A DNA stretch of 64,000 bases from Coturnix japonica. Lineage: Eukaryota > Chordata > Aves > Galliformes > Phasianidae. Numbering within the stretch: the first letter of the stretch is position 1; every line of letters begins with the position of its first letter. The notes under the pieces were generated by a model. That model did not search any database and was not told where the DNA came from. It was given only the letters and a program-made list of their open reading frames with translations. Both the position numbers and the translations under genes were made by a program. The DNA lies in assembly GCF_001577835.2 (NCBI RefSeq), contig NC_029516.1, forward strand, positions 74,531,221 to 74,595,220, given 5' to 3'. Shown here piece after piece: positions 34,958 through 49,900 of this stretch.

Positions 34958-37900
34958 GTATCCTTTCTGTCGAGGCTGTGCAAATTTAAGGCTAGGTATT
35001 TCTTAATTTATGTTGATAAAATTGTACTTGTCTAGTTAGGAGTATCCTATGTGGTATTAGTAGGATACCCTTGGTTGAGGCATTGATAAGGATCCGGTAA
35101 TGGTCCTGGATGAATTTAATCTTAAACATTGCCTTTGCCTTATTAACACTTCTTATTAGGCATAATTTTTACTTTCCTAAGTACTCTCATAGAACTAGAT
35201 CATAGTATGAAATCCCCAGCAAAAGCTTTCACTTTACACTGGTGTTCTCAAGAGGCTGAGGGTGAGTACACCACTGTGTTCCTCATATTTCTTCATAGAA
35301 CTGCTAAAGGGGAAATGCAGAAGAAACTGGGTAGACTTGTAGCCTGCTGTTCAGAAGACATGAACTGGTGAATCAGGGAAGTGATAGTGATCAATTAAGA
35401 AATAGAACACATTGTTTTCTTAGCAGATTCAAGTATGATATGTGACTTTCAAAAGGGTTGCTATTTTTCTTTGCAAACACAGTCAAGTTGCTGTTGAAGA
35501 CTGGATTTTCTGTTCTGTACATCTGCCTGCTGACATTTAAGAAGTGAACCTGAATATTTCTTTAGTTTGGATGCTTGTCTGTAGAAAAGTTCCTAGTAGT
35601 CAAATGCACATTTCTTACATTATATTTGAAAAAAAATCCCACAAACTGATAGAGTGTGAACTTCTAGTTGCCCCAGAGGATTCTGCAGAGGCAAGAAGCG
35701 AACCCAGTAATGGAAGTGGGAAGGTGGAGCATGAAATTTAGACAGTCTTCCTTTTGCCTTCCCCTCAGTTATAGAGAGTCAATATCATTTACCTTCCTGT
35801 GCATTGAACAAAACTTCCCTACTGTCAGACTTCTAGTCTCTGGATTCGGTATTTGGTTTAAGCATTTCTGTCCATTTAGTAAACTATTCTTGAAAGACAG
35901 CATCAAACCTTTTCCTTACTGAATTGTTCTCAGATATTCCTTTGGATATGACTGCATCAGAAGTGTAAACCTGATGGTGCTGGATGGCCAAAGCATACTA
36001 TATGTAGCAGGAAACCAAGTGGTGATTATGAACCTGAAAACTAAATCTCAAAGTTATCTCCGGAGCAGCAGTGGAGGTGGAATTGGGTTTATTGTGGTAT
36101 GCCTTTTCTTCTTTTAGGATTTTAGACCTTCTTATAAAGCAAAATGTTCACTTTGATGCCTAATGGGAGATTTCTACAGCTGCGCATGTAAGAAAGTGTG
36201 GTACTGATTAAAGGAGTGTAGTGCAACAGGCTAACTCAATCTATCATTATAATCAACAGAGCACAAATATCTCCATACTTGTCTCAGGCCCAGGTAACTT
36301 AAAGGACTGATAAGTGCTGGCTGAGATTCATTTCAGTATCATTTACATTCTTATTTCAATATTAGTACTCATTGTACTCATTTCAGCTCTCTCTTTTTTT
36401 TTTCTCTCTCTCTCCCACTCAAAGCTAATACTGATACAGTGTTTTGCCAGCAGTTAAAATTTAGAAAGTTGGCAGCCTAGATTAATGAAGAGGAAAAGTA
36501 TCTGGTTTCACTCTAAGTAAAATCCTATGAAAAGCTTGAAATCTCAAATGCTTTATATGGTTTTCAGGCACCTTACCCTATGAATAGCTCTGCCATCTCT
36601 CTGTTGTACTCAGTGTAAGCAAGGCTTTCTATACACCAACCTCAGTCTGTGCTGCTGATATAAGCAGCCTTTCATGGAGAATTGTGGTGTATTTATCCAT
36701 CTTCAGAAAAAAAATGTAATTCAGGATGGCTTTTCTACATCTTTCTGTGTAGATGAACACTGAGCCAGGTGGTGTATGTGGAAAGATCATCTAGTGAGTT
36801 GAGTGAGGTAGGAAAAGTAAAAGTATGCATGATAAAGGAGTTTATTATACAGTTTCTCGTGGTTCTGAAGTAAGTATGTGTGACAATCCTATTTTGTGTG
36901 TCTAGTAGTTTTACCAATGTGTGCATATAATGGCTTCATTCAGGTATTGAGCAATAGACTGGTCATTGTTCAGGAAAAAACATACTGAAAAATGCAACTT
37001 GGTATTTACAGCAACATCTTTTGACTAATGAGTGAGCAAGTACAATACCTCCACTAGTAGAATGGAGACAGAGGTGTCATTACACCATAAAACTGAACTT
37101 TTCCTTTTCAAGGCACACCCTACTAAGCAGTACTTTGCAGTGGGAGAAAAAGGAGAGAAGCCAAACCTCATCATTTACGATTATCCTTCACTGAGACCTT
37201 ACAGAATACTACGAGGTAGTGTAAAAAGTACTATTTTCATTTTACATAAACAGGCAGTGCTTGTAGATCCCAGTAGATGGAGCAGGAGCTCACTTTAACT
37301 TTATAAGGAATTAAAAGTTTTTGGTATTCCGTGCCAGAATAGAAAACACCAATTTCCAGCTTTTTCATTGAGAGTCTGGAGAAAGCTTTTATTTAGTAGA
37401 AATAGCTAACTTCTGTGAATGTTGAGTTCCTCTTAAACATTTTGTCCTATTGTTTCTTCATTTTTCCCATGCATGTATGGATTGGTATGTTTCTCCAGGT
37501 GGAACAAATAAAGGCTACGTTTTTGGTGATTTCAACCATACTGGCACTCTGCTGGCCAGTATTGGAAGCAGCCCTGACTACATGTTGACTATCTGGGACT
37601 GGAAACAAGAAAAGATTGTGTTAAGATCAAAAGCTTTTTCACAGGATGTTTACAGGGTCACATTTTCTCCTGATAATGAAGAACAGCTAACTACAGTTGG
37701 AATAGGACACATCAGGTAGGTTTACCAATTATGTTTGATATGTATCAGCTCTAAAGACATAATGCCTAGATGATGACTAGCAGGAATGTATCATTAGCAA
37801 ACACGCTTGACTGGAGAATGCTATTTTACCTTGTCATTGTGATCACAAGGCCAAAAACTCTTTCAGCTAGTCAGCAAAGTCTTTTAAACACCTTTGCTGT

Positions 37901-40900
37901 CAAAAAGGGATGATGCTTGGCATTCCATATGTGTACTACTGACTTCATTCTTGTAATTCCAACAAACACTGTGGAGAGTCAATAAAAAGTATGTATACAT
38001 ACTTGTCTCCTAGCTGTTAATGGAGCATTGATGCCTCCTCAGCTTTCTACCTGTGATTTATTGATCTCAGCTGCTGTTTGGGTAGGCAGTAGAACTGGTC
38101 GCCAAGTCATGGGCTAGAAAGTCACTGAAACCACTGATCCGAAAGCTGTGCTTCTATACACTCCCATTCTATGCTAAGTTTACAGTTCCTTTTTACAATG
38201 AAAAAACAAGTGTGAGCTTTAAACTGTTTGGGACAGAGACTAACATTGTGATATGTGTTTATCCAGAGTTCAGTGTTAGCACAGCTGAGGCTGAAGATAT
38301 GGCTTAGATGCTATTGTAATAGATACTTTTAAAATGACAACACAAATAAAACTTCTTTGAATTTTATGGGGGAATCAGATCAAAATCTAAGATGGGCTCT
38401 ATCATTTGGTTGTAAGATGGGTCTGAGATAAGAAGTTGCTTATTTAGACCCAAGATGGGAGTGCTTTAGAATACCTTATTTATGGAAGTCTGATTAAAAT
38501 CTCTTTTGTAAACTTTCTTTTGAGCTAAGATACTATGAATAAACTCTGACGTAGCTTTATAACACAGATATACATGACTCTTAACACAAAAGAACTCAAA
38601 TCCCAATTTCCAGCACTTAAATGTAATACTTCGTGCACAGTGTACCATCCCTAATTGCAGTATATGTTAATTTTTCTGTAAAACAATAATTTAAAGCAAT
38701 ATTTTATACTGCAAAATAAAATACAATGATTGTCTAGGAATAGCTGTGAAGATCTAGGATAAAACTGCTCACTGAGATTTTACAGTCACACTCAAGTCAG
38801 TGGGGTTATTTGTATGAAAATTAGGGAAGGACTTAGTCCCTTGGATTTACAAAGTTGAACATCATACAATAGAGATAGCGAGAGTAAAACAGACATCTGT
38901 AAGTATGTGTGTGGCTTGTATCTGGAAAGATATAGCTGTTAATTTAAGTTATTTGTTTTAAATAATAGTGTAACCTCCATTTTGCCTATGTTAAATTCTC
39001 TCGTGCTTTTCTTAGAGGTAATATATGGGAAAGTTTGTGTGCTTACCAAGCTTTATCTCGTTAAAAAACTAACAAAAATATCTAAGTGTCCTGTGAAAAA
39101 TAATAATAAGTGAACAAAATGGAATTACAATGTACAAAGGAAATGTTGTATCAGAAAGGGATGTGTTTTCTTTACTCAGGTTCTGGAAAATGGCTCACAC
39201 ATTCACTGGTCTCAAGTTACAAGGAGCTCTGGGTAGGTTTGGAAAAACAGCAGCGACTGACATTATAGGGTACGTGGAGCTGCCCGATGGGAAGGTGAGT
39301 CACAATAAGTTCAATTGATTTTATATTCTTTCTCATGTTTTGATGAAAAGCTTATTGAGTGTCGGAGAGTTACTATTTACTTCTGAGTGACAGGAATTAG
39401 ACCCTCAGTGCACTGCTCTAATAAGCTAATATTGATATTAATTTGCCAAAGAAAATTGCTTGGTTTGTAATAATTGAAAAGTACATTTAATATTATAAAT
39501 CCCAGACAAAAGATCTCTATTGGCTTAGAGCTGAGACTCCTCTTATAGCATAGTAAAGATACTCATGTAAAGAAATGAAAAGTATGTTAGCCACAATCTT
39601 CAGTCATTTCAGTGCAGGTAAATGATGTCATATTCCTTCAAAGTTGAATCTTGTCTTTCTTTACAATTTCTGTTGAAAATACCTGTGCGTTGCTATCTGT
39701 TTAATACTTTTGTAGTACAAAGCCACAAAGTTAACCAGATTCTTACCAATGTTCCTGCATGGTTAAGTGAAGTTGCTTGTGTGCTTCTCTCCCTTTACAA
39801 TGAAGGTTATCTCAGGGGCTGAGTGGGGCAACTTTCTGCTTTGGGAAGGGGGCCTCATCAAAGTAGAGCTCTGTCGACCTGGACACAAGCCTTGTCACAA
39901 TGGCCCTGTCAGCCAGATAATTCTGGATGAAGGAGAACTTGTCTCTGTTGGAAAAGATGGCTTCATTCGGGTGAGGTTTTTTTGCTCTGCTTTTATGCAT
40001 ACAAATCTATGATCAGCACATAGATGTCACATGTTTTCTTTACCAGAGCTTATTTATGGAGACATCTTTACATTACAGTTGCTTTCTGAGAATTAATTTT
40101 TAGATGAGAACAAGTGTATGTGTTTGAAACAGGTTGTGTTTACACACATTTTGTTACGGTAAGTATTGTTTCAAAGGATAAGCAATGACAATGTTGAAAT
40201 TATTTTTCTGGTTATTTTAATGCTTAGATTATTTATACAAAAAATAATTAAATATCAGAGATACATGCAGTGAAATAGAGGAACAATCAGAATAAAAAGT
40301 ACTAGGTATCATGAAGTTAACACATAATTCTATAAATTAAGGTCAAAATGGTTTACTTATTCATACCAGTTTCTGATTTCATCTGCCAGTTATCAAGGAT
40401 TCTGCAGTTGTATTTTTAGGGGGGACAAGAGGTGTCTTCACTTGTGAAAGACCCAGTTTTCCATTTGAAGGTATGGAACTTTGAGGTAATAGATGCTGCT
40501 GATACTGTGGATGAGACAGGGTTATTCGAGATGGAACCTATGAATGAACTTCGTGTTGGCAAGAATGTCAGTCTGAGTTTTGTCACTAAAATTCATGACA
40601 ATGGAGAGCCCCTTTGGTACGCTCAGGTAAGATGCATTCAAAGTACATATTGTGGAGAAACTGAATGAGAGATGTGATGCTAATGAAAAGCAGTAAGGCC
40701 TTACAGATTGGTTAATCTCTTTTCAGTAGAATTCAATCTTTTGGATTTATATTTATTGTGTTGTAACATGCCAGCCTATGGTTTGCAGAGGCAGAGCTAC
40801 ATAAGAGTAGGAGAGCATCAAAATTTATTATTCAAGTTCTGTAGCCCTGGACTGATAGGTAGGTCTGGTCAGACCAACATGACCATTTCAGTCATTTCAT

Positions 40901-43900
40901 TGTCACAGTGATAATCACCAAGGAACTTTTAAAGGAGTTATTGTGGGCAGTTTTGCTTCCACATTGAGGTTTGAAAATATTTAGGTTGCACATTGTTTTG
41001 GTTTTGCTTCTTTAGGATGCCAATGGAAAGGTCTGGAAGCTGGATTTGACTTTTTCACACATGGTAAGTTTCTTTTCTTTTCTTTTTTTTTTTTTTAATT
41101 TCTTCATTTCCTTTATAGCAACTCACTTTAACTATGTGAGATGCATCTACAATGAAATTTGTTTAGTGAAGTTGCAGAGCTGAAAACCCCAGTACTGAAA
41201 CAATCTTTTCCTTACTTTTTTCCCATAATATTTTGATAATCCTTCACTGTCATTATAATCAAAAGCCATTATTGATTTTTGCTTCCTGAAGTGCTAGCTG
41301 CCAAATTCAAATAATCTTAAACTGGAAATAAAAGTTGCACGTGTGCAGGAAATGAGTTCAAAAGATTCTTCCTAATTCCTGTCCAGTTGGTGTACTTGAA
41401 GCAATCATTACTGTTACCCCATATGACATAAAGAACTAGGAAAAACAAGGAGAGCATATGCACTTTGTATGTTTTATCCAGCTGACTTCTATTATTATTG
41501 TTGGAGGTGTTTTTGATGAAGGGAAACAGCTAAATAACGTTTCAAGAATTTCATTACTAGAAAGGATTATTAGAATATGCTATAAAAAAAAAATAAGGTA
41601 TAGACAACAAAAAATAGAATGCCTTGGATGATGAAAAAATTTCCCAGGTACTACAAGCCCTCAGCTTGACAGTATTCCCTTTGCTTTTAGAGCAACAGCT
41701 TTTCGCTAGAAGTGTTAATTCTAGGCTTGAAAGTGCTTAATGGAAGTGGGTATGCTATATTTCCCTTTATTCTCACACTGAGAATGGTGGCATTCTAAAT
41801 CAACTTAATGTTTCTGTACTGGTTTGCTCATGAACATTTGAGTTTAAAAAAACAAGTTGCATATAGACAACACATGCCTGGCAAATCTTGTTCAAATTTT
41901 GCCTAGATCTTCCAAGGTTGACTGTAGCTATGGCTGGTAATAACCTCTAAGTGCAGCTTCAGCATATAGCAAAGCTTCTGTTTTTCCTGTTTCACATGGC
42001 AGACCCGTGATCCACAGTGCCTCTGTACCTTTCACTCTGGAGGGATTGAGGCCATGAGTGTCTCACCAGTGACGTATCTTATGGCCACCACTGCTCTTGA
42101 CCGTAAGTACACTATTCCTTTGCTCTTGTATACACCATAATCCTTGTTGGTTTGTTTGTTTTTCAGAACAGTGATGATTGATTTGGAATGATTTTGTTTT
42201 GAACAAATCGTGTATTTGCTCTTCAAAAACCACTTTACAGACAACTGTTATTCCCAAGATTAGTTCTTTTACAGTTAGGACAAGTCATTAAAGTTTTGAA
42301 GTAATACTTTAGGATTGTCTAATCTTAAAGGACTGAGATTTTAATTGGAAAAGTTTTTAATGGGAAGCTTTGTAAATTCTTTGTTCTGAAGGAACAGCAG
42401 GAAATCTTTGGTTTGAGTAACAGTGCTTATATTCAAGCCTCCAGACTGATAGGTGTTGGGATCTGTTTTGTAAGGAATTCCTTACATTTCTACCATTATG
42501 TAAGTCATTGTGAATATTAACATTTGTTGCTTTCTTAGAAAAAGCAATAGCTATCTCACTCTCAACAACAGATAACATGTTAATTACAGATATTAATTTA
42601 AGTTATATAAATATTGCTATTTGTGCCTCTTACTGTTATCCTTACCATAATTTGAAAGATGCTTAGAAAATTCTACAAGATCTTTAACTCAATTACTGTC
42701 AGCTGTACCTTGTCATTTGTCTTGATATATGATATACATGCAAGTTTGCCTTCAGGCTAACAGTTGAGCAAATCGCAGTTAGGATATTTACCAGCTGGAA
42801 TAGAATTTAATGCAAACCCATATGTGTCTACTAATCTACCTCTAGTGAAACTGGATTTTTTTGGAAAATCTTCCATTTCCATCCACTTAAATATTTTCCT
42901 CCCTAGGCAGTTCCAGGTAGTAGTGTATCATGTCCTAAGCTGATGGTACAAATTTCCTTAAAGTAGTCCACAGTTGTGCAATTGCTCAAGAATTACACAC
43001 ATTGGTCAGCATGGGACTTATTACACCTCTCAGCCCTAACAACTCATGGGAGTGAGTTAAAGAGCTAAGTAAGCTTGCGTTTAGTTGATGAACACCATGC
43101 TACTTTTTAACCAGCAGTTACGTCTTTCTAGGTGTATGTTTGATACTGAAAGAGAAAAAAATTAATAACTTTGGATGCAGCTTTTCATTCAAGTAAATAG
43201 CAGTGTCTCCATAAATCTTAAACTGGAAGTGACATCATAAGAAATAAATTCCTGCTGTTTCCTCTACATGCAGGGTCAGTGCGTATTTATGATATCGTCA
43301 GCAACAGTCAACTGAGAGATATGGAGTTTAAACAAGGAGGAACAGCATTGACATGGGCACCTCATGTTGTAAGTTTTTGTTTACTTGTTAACAAAAATTC
43401 ATAAAGGACCTACAAGTCTGCAAGCATCAAGAAAAAAAATCCTCAGGATGCAAAATATCAAAGAAGTTACTGTTTAGTCCATGCTGGAATTTACTGTATT
43501 AGTATGTATGTATACAGTGCACAGTTTGATTTTACTGTGAGTTGTCAGGTATCCAACTTAGTGGAATTTTAAAATCAGATCTCTGTGTGCAGTCTAGCAA
43601 GTAATGTTAGTTTATAGACTAATAACTTATGTTGAATCCAAGCAGAATAATCATCAATTAACATAAATTAGTTAACACACTTCAAAATGACAGCCAGGAA
43701 AATCCACAAACATTTGGAAATTAATCAAAAAATTGTTCCCAGAAATGATCATTTGTAGAGTGCGGAGTCTATCACTTTTAGACATATTTACTAATTTTAA
43801 TTAAAATAGTATCTAATTATGTTCTTAAAGAAACATAGCAAGCCTGGTGGGTTTCACTGCAAGGAGATTTATGGAGTGCTTTAGCTGGATTTCAAAGGCA

Positions 43901-46900
43901 AGGACAGCACTGAGACAGGACACTTGTAACTGTAATTCCAGTTACACTGACTTGCAGGGATTCTATTAGGTGATGACCAAAACATTCATTATGTCACCAC
44001 AATAATAACTCTCCACATAACAATTTTGATTCTATTCTGGTTTCTAGCATACATTAATGTATATATTGTTACAGCCTGTACATAATATTATATACATGAT
44101 GGTGCAGTCTGCAACGTATCTGAATTTGACTCAGCTTGTAAATCATTTCAAGATGCTACTGTATATGGCTATTAGCAACTACATCTGTGAGTCCAGATAG
44201 ACCCAGCTAAAACACAAGACTGTTTCTGTAACTCTTCTCTGTCAGTGTCTGTCTACATTTTTATCAATTGGATTACCCTCAAGGCAAATTATTTAAGTCT
44301 CCATAACCTCATATTTCTATCTCAAGTAGGTATCTTGAGTCCCTGTTGACAGTTGTACTTTACATGGTTAGCCAGACAAGTTTATGCCCGCATCTCTCCA
44401 GAAGTCATACCCACATTCAATGCCAAATATTACATTCAGGATAGTAAAATAATTATTCTTTTAATTCTAAATCTTCTCCTTAAGCAGATACTGATACAGA
44501 AGCCTATCAGTATGAGCCACCCGTTCCTCATAAGTTGTAACTACATCTTCAATGTTTCCAGTCTCAAAGCACGTCATAAATAAGTAGAATGAAAACAGCA
44601 GACAAAAAACCCAAACCAATGAACCAATCTAACCACCCCTCACCACCACCCTTACTCAGTCTTGCCCTTCCCTTTATGGTAATGTATTAGAAAGAATAAA
44701 TAAAATTTCTCTTGTCACATAAATGTAAGATGAGTTACAAGTCAACAGCAGAACACGTGACATACAGATTATTATTCTAAACTCCTTGAAGTACACTGAT
44801 TTTTTTCTTCATTCTTCCACTCAAAGGTAAACCCAACAGGAAGTCTAATTGCTGTGGGGTTTAAAGATGGTGTTGTCCGCATAATTGAAGTTTATGATCC
44901 CAAAGGACTGCCCCCTCTTGCAGGACGGCCCAAAACAGGAAATGCAGAAATAAATCTGAAACAAGCTTTCAAACCTCATACTACTGCAGTTACAGCCCTG
45001 GCATATGAACAAAATGGAGATGTCCTTGCCACAGGGGTATGTATCACTTCCTTTGTTTATTTTTAATTAAGCAACGTCTTCCAAGATTATTTAAAGAGTT
45101 AAGGCAAATTTTGGTCACTGACAATGCAGTTATACTTCTGTTATTGCTGTCAACTGCTTCTTGTACTTATCAGTATTGCCAGGGGAAGAGAAGGATCTGT
45201 TTGCACACAATTTGTTTCCACAAGGAAAGAAATAATGCAATATATACCATTTAGTCTTTTAATTACTGGATTGTTTAATGTGAATTCTGTAGTCCCTTTT
45301 GAAGATGCATTTGGCTTATTTTTGAATTAGTTTAGTAGTATCTTGCATCTAGTAAAAGCAAATCCATTTGTACACTAGCATGGCAGAATACTAATAAATA
45401 CCCAACACTGTTTTCCATTAGAACAAGATCAACTGATCAGTTTGTCAGTGTGTCTGCTAGGCTTTGAAATGATTTCCAGTCAGAAAACTGGAAACAGGTA
45501 ACAAGTCACATCAGAGATAAAACAGGAAATCCAGACAACAGTTTGAGAGCATCAGAATACAAGGCTTTGAACGGGTATGCCTCTGACATGCTCAGGCTAG
45601 GGCTGATGACCTGGGCCTAATCTTTAGGTGAGTTCCTGGAGCAATGGGTAAAAGTTGCATAAATTGAGATGCCAGGAGAGGCTCATAAGGACAACTGAGA
45701 CCTATAGCTCTACTCAACAGCCTAGAAGAAGTTAGGCAGGATTATTATTCCCCCCACACTGTAATCGTGAAAATCCAATTCTAAGTTTGAAGGCACTTGC
45801 AAGTCCCTTCATCTAGCCAAAGAACATCTGACGGATGTGTTTCACACATTACTTCGAACTGCTCAGTTGTTTTGTCAGCCTTCATTCAGTAATGATCTCT
45901 TTTTTCCTCCCCTTTTTTCCCCCACCCATCAGAGTAAAGACAAAACAGTTTTCTTTTTTGCTGTTGGAGACGAATACAAGCCAATTGGATTCATCCACGT
46001 CCCTGGGCCTGTGCAGGCATTACAGTGGTCTCCACCTTCTCATGTGAGTAATGCATGCTTGTCTTTTTCTCTGCTGTGTCGGAATGAAAACCAGTGAAGG
46101 TCCATCACTCTATCTACATTCTCTATATACAGTGCAAAAGATGTTTTGCTGCTTTTTCCTGCACACCTTCAGAATGAAAGATAGATACAGTGTAGCTGTA
46201 CCTCTAGTTCAGTTACTTTGGATAAATTTTGGACCTTGCATAATAAAGAACAGAAACATAGATAAAATATTACACAAAATTCTGTGGCTTGAGGTCCTGC
46301 CTTGAGCTAACAAGTCTGTGCCTTTTGCCCACATTAATACAATCGTTTGTCGTTGTAGACAAAACTTTCAGAGCACATTAATAACACTTTTGTGTGCTTC
46401 TCTGAACTTTTGCCAAGTATTCATTGTCATTCAGTGACACAAAAAAACAGATTCTTGATAGTACTTCAGAAATTTGATGTGATTGTGGTGACATGAATTT
46501 TTGTTGGTCCAGTATTGTTATTTAGAGGGAAGATAATTCACTACATCTAATACTGACAAAGTGGGCACCAACATGCATTATAATGCTTTACAATGACAAA
46601 CTTGAACTATTATTGCTTGTTTTTTGATAGTAGATAAAAACTGCACTGGGAAAAGAGCTCTTTCTTGTACAATCTTTATCTTATCACAGAAATGACAGAT
46701 TTTGGTCAAAAGGTTACATTTTGGGTCTTTTGTTTTAGGACAATATGCTTCTTACAACCAGAAAAGTACCCATCATGAATTTGCATGTTTTTCGCATTCC
46801 TCTGGGTAATTTTTACTACAAGTAATAGGTCTCCAATGCTGGATGTGAGTGCTTGTTAAACATAATTCAGACAGACTGTTTTTTGTTTGTTTTATTTCCT

Positions 46901-49900
46901 CTTTAAATAAGCACCATGGTAATTAAATACTATATGTTTAACAAATGTGTTTTTAAGGATGAGATATTATAGAAGATTTGATTCCTCATTAAGGTTTCCA
47001 TAACAACTCTAATATATCCCCTAGCACGTTTTTAATATTGGGTCAGATGGTAACCTCTCTGTTCACCAGATAGCTTATGAAAATCAAAACTACACATACA
47101 CTTGTACTATAAATTCTCAAAACACTAAACAATTATTACTCTCTCCTTGTCTATTCTCCCTGACCTGGCATTTTAAGGGAATCAGCATGTACCAACAATT
47201 AAAAAAGCGAACAAACTTAAGCTAAATAGCATTTGGCAAGATCCCCAAGCCAGTCTTGAAAGTATTAAGGGATTTAAAAAATCCTAGAAACATGCAAATT
47301 TTCAAGCATATCTCAAAACAAAAACTCAGCTCCTAACTTCTGGGCCAGATTTATCTTTAAATTTTTCTGACTCCCAATACATTATGATTCTTCCTAGCTT
47401 AGTGGTGTTCAGTATATTAACCATTTTGTATAAGGCAAGGACTTTTTCAGTTCCTTAGTTTTTCCTGGGTTACATGTGTCAAGGTCACGGTCAACTAAAG
47501 AAATACCATTTCCTATTTATTTCTATGGAATGTATAACAGATAGAAAAAGCATAGTAACACTATCTGATAAAACAAATTCTCAGCTATGAACACTCTTTT
47601 TCAACATAGTCACTGCCATTAGCCATGCATTTTCACCAGCAATGAAGACAAAAAAATCTACGCTAGCAGAACCAACCCAGTGTTTCATAGCCTCTATGAC
47701 AGCATTGTTCACAATGAAGTAGTCAGAGTTGATGGCTTGTCTGGTATACAGTTGGAAAAACACAAGAATAATAATATACAGTTGGAACAGTACAAGAAAA
47801 GCTATAAATAGAGAGCCAGAGGTTATCTATAGAAAAAACTCACCAACTCTGAAGCGTTCAGTCACAGAAAAAAATGTTGAGACTTGTCACCAGAACTCCA
47901 CAAAAAGGCATTCTCCAGAAAGAGATGCTGCTTTAGTGGTGGTCAGCCCTTAAATGAAATCGGGGAGAGATGGAGTCAAGCTCCACCCCTTCCAGGAGCA
48001 CACTGAAATACCTTCACCTGTGCTCCCACAGCTGACCCGACACTTGCCTCAGATGGTTAATCAGAGGTTCAGGCTGTGATTAACAGTTTTGAATACATCT
48101 GGGTTCCAGGAAATCCAGGAGGATGATCTCTTTGCTATCCCAAAAGAGAGTGCACATGACTTTATCAGCTGAGGGTTGCATCTTGAACTTTTTCTTTCAT
48201 GGGGAATTCATGTCACCATTCCATGAACTGCCATTTTGACTCCAGGCTGTAGTGGTGGCACCACGTCTCATCACTGGTAATCATGCAGTGTCACCTTCAA
48301 CCTCACATTGGTTCAGTAGGTCCTGACAAGTTTGCATATAGTTTTCTGTCTGTTGCAGTGTGAGCATACAAATATTTCCAACATACTGAAGCTGATATTC
48401 AGCTCTGTACGTAGTTCCCTGATTATAATGCTCTGATTCTCACAGATGAGCTAATCGAGATGCTCTTCATTTCATGATGTGACAGTTGTGCATGGTCATC
48501 CAGAATATGGCTTATCTTTCATGTTGATGTCACCAGTGTAAAAATGCACTGCTCATTGCCTCACTGTACTCACATTCAGTGTTTGGTCTCCATAAATGTT
48601 CATTGAGTGTCAAGGAATGCCAGTGGGTGCCATTTTTTCCTCATGTAGGAATTCAGTTTCACACCTTTGCTTCATCTACACTTCCACATCAGACCCCACA
48701 GCAACAGAAAGAAAATGTAAGGGAATATTGGCGAGAAGGCTCTACCTCTATTGCCATGCCATGAAAGTAATAAGATAGGAGGCACTGTTTTCAGAACAGC
48801 CCTCCTATAGGAGAAGTTAACTGATTTCTGGTATCTGTATGAAACTATACAATCAAATAACAACACAGTTAAGAGTTAATGCCTCCTGAGTGGAGTTTGT
48901 CTTTAAGAAAGTTCATCTACTTACTAATTTTTCCACATTTCTCTCAATTCCATTCATACATCTGTCCCATACTTGTATTTTTTGTGTTTTTGTGTAGGAG
49001 AAAAGCATGCTTCTCATCCTTTGTGAAAACGGATATGCTCTCCAAGTTCCTGCCCCTCTCCCCGAGGAAGAGGTTACAGCATCCACCTACCATCTAAAAA
49101 ACCTGCCAATACAGTACTTTCGTTTTTATAGCATTAAATCCCGAATCAAGGTAAAGAAGTCTCCTTTGGAGGAATTTCATATTTATGTTCTGGGGACAAA
49201 GCTTCCTCCAAGAGCTTCTACTCTCTGTATCAAAGAGAAGGCAAGGTGGAATCCATTTCAACGTTTGAAATTTCAAGTAGTTTGTCAAGTAGTTGTCAGT
49301 AGTTTTTCAGTCCAGCGTTCAGTCCACCATTATTTTAGCACTCTATCTGGTTCTGCTCTTAACCAGCGATTTCTCTACTTTCACTGTTCACTGCTTCTGT
49401 ATTCTGGTCAGTGCATTACTGAATGTCAGACAAAGCCTCATTTCTTGTTATGACTAGAAGGATGTCAGCATTCAGGATAAAGATTCTGTAGTGGTTTTCT
49501 CACATTAATAACCACAAAAGTAGCATACATGTCTATGAAAAGATTGCATGTATTGTGTGCAGAGTTTTTTGTGGTTTTGTCTGTTTGTTTAAGTCAAAAC
49601 AGAACAATGTGAACATAAATTTATACACATATATATGACACAGTAAGTCTTAGGAAAATAGAAAACATTGTCATCTCATTCCTCTGAGAGAATAGATCAA
49701 TAATTAATAAGTTCCAAAACAAATGTTTTAGATAATATGTAAGGAAAGATGTAACAAGGATGGTGAAGCACTGAAATAATTTACATAGGGCATAGAATCA
49801 CCATAGCAGGAGATTTATAAGTGTAGATTAGACAAACATCAACACATAATACTTAAGGTTTAATTGATGCTGTTCTGGGGCAAAAGAACAATCTTTAGAG

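Noticed and set aside
35664-35724. Possible extra CFAP44 exon between exons 3 and 4 (acidic-looking text after a TTCTAG)
   Set aside because: In the required phase it meets a stop at once, and its donor (GTGGAG) is poor.
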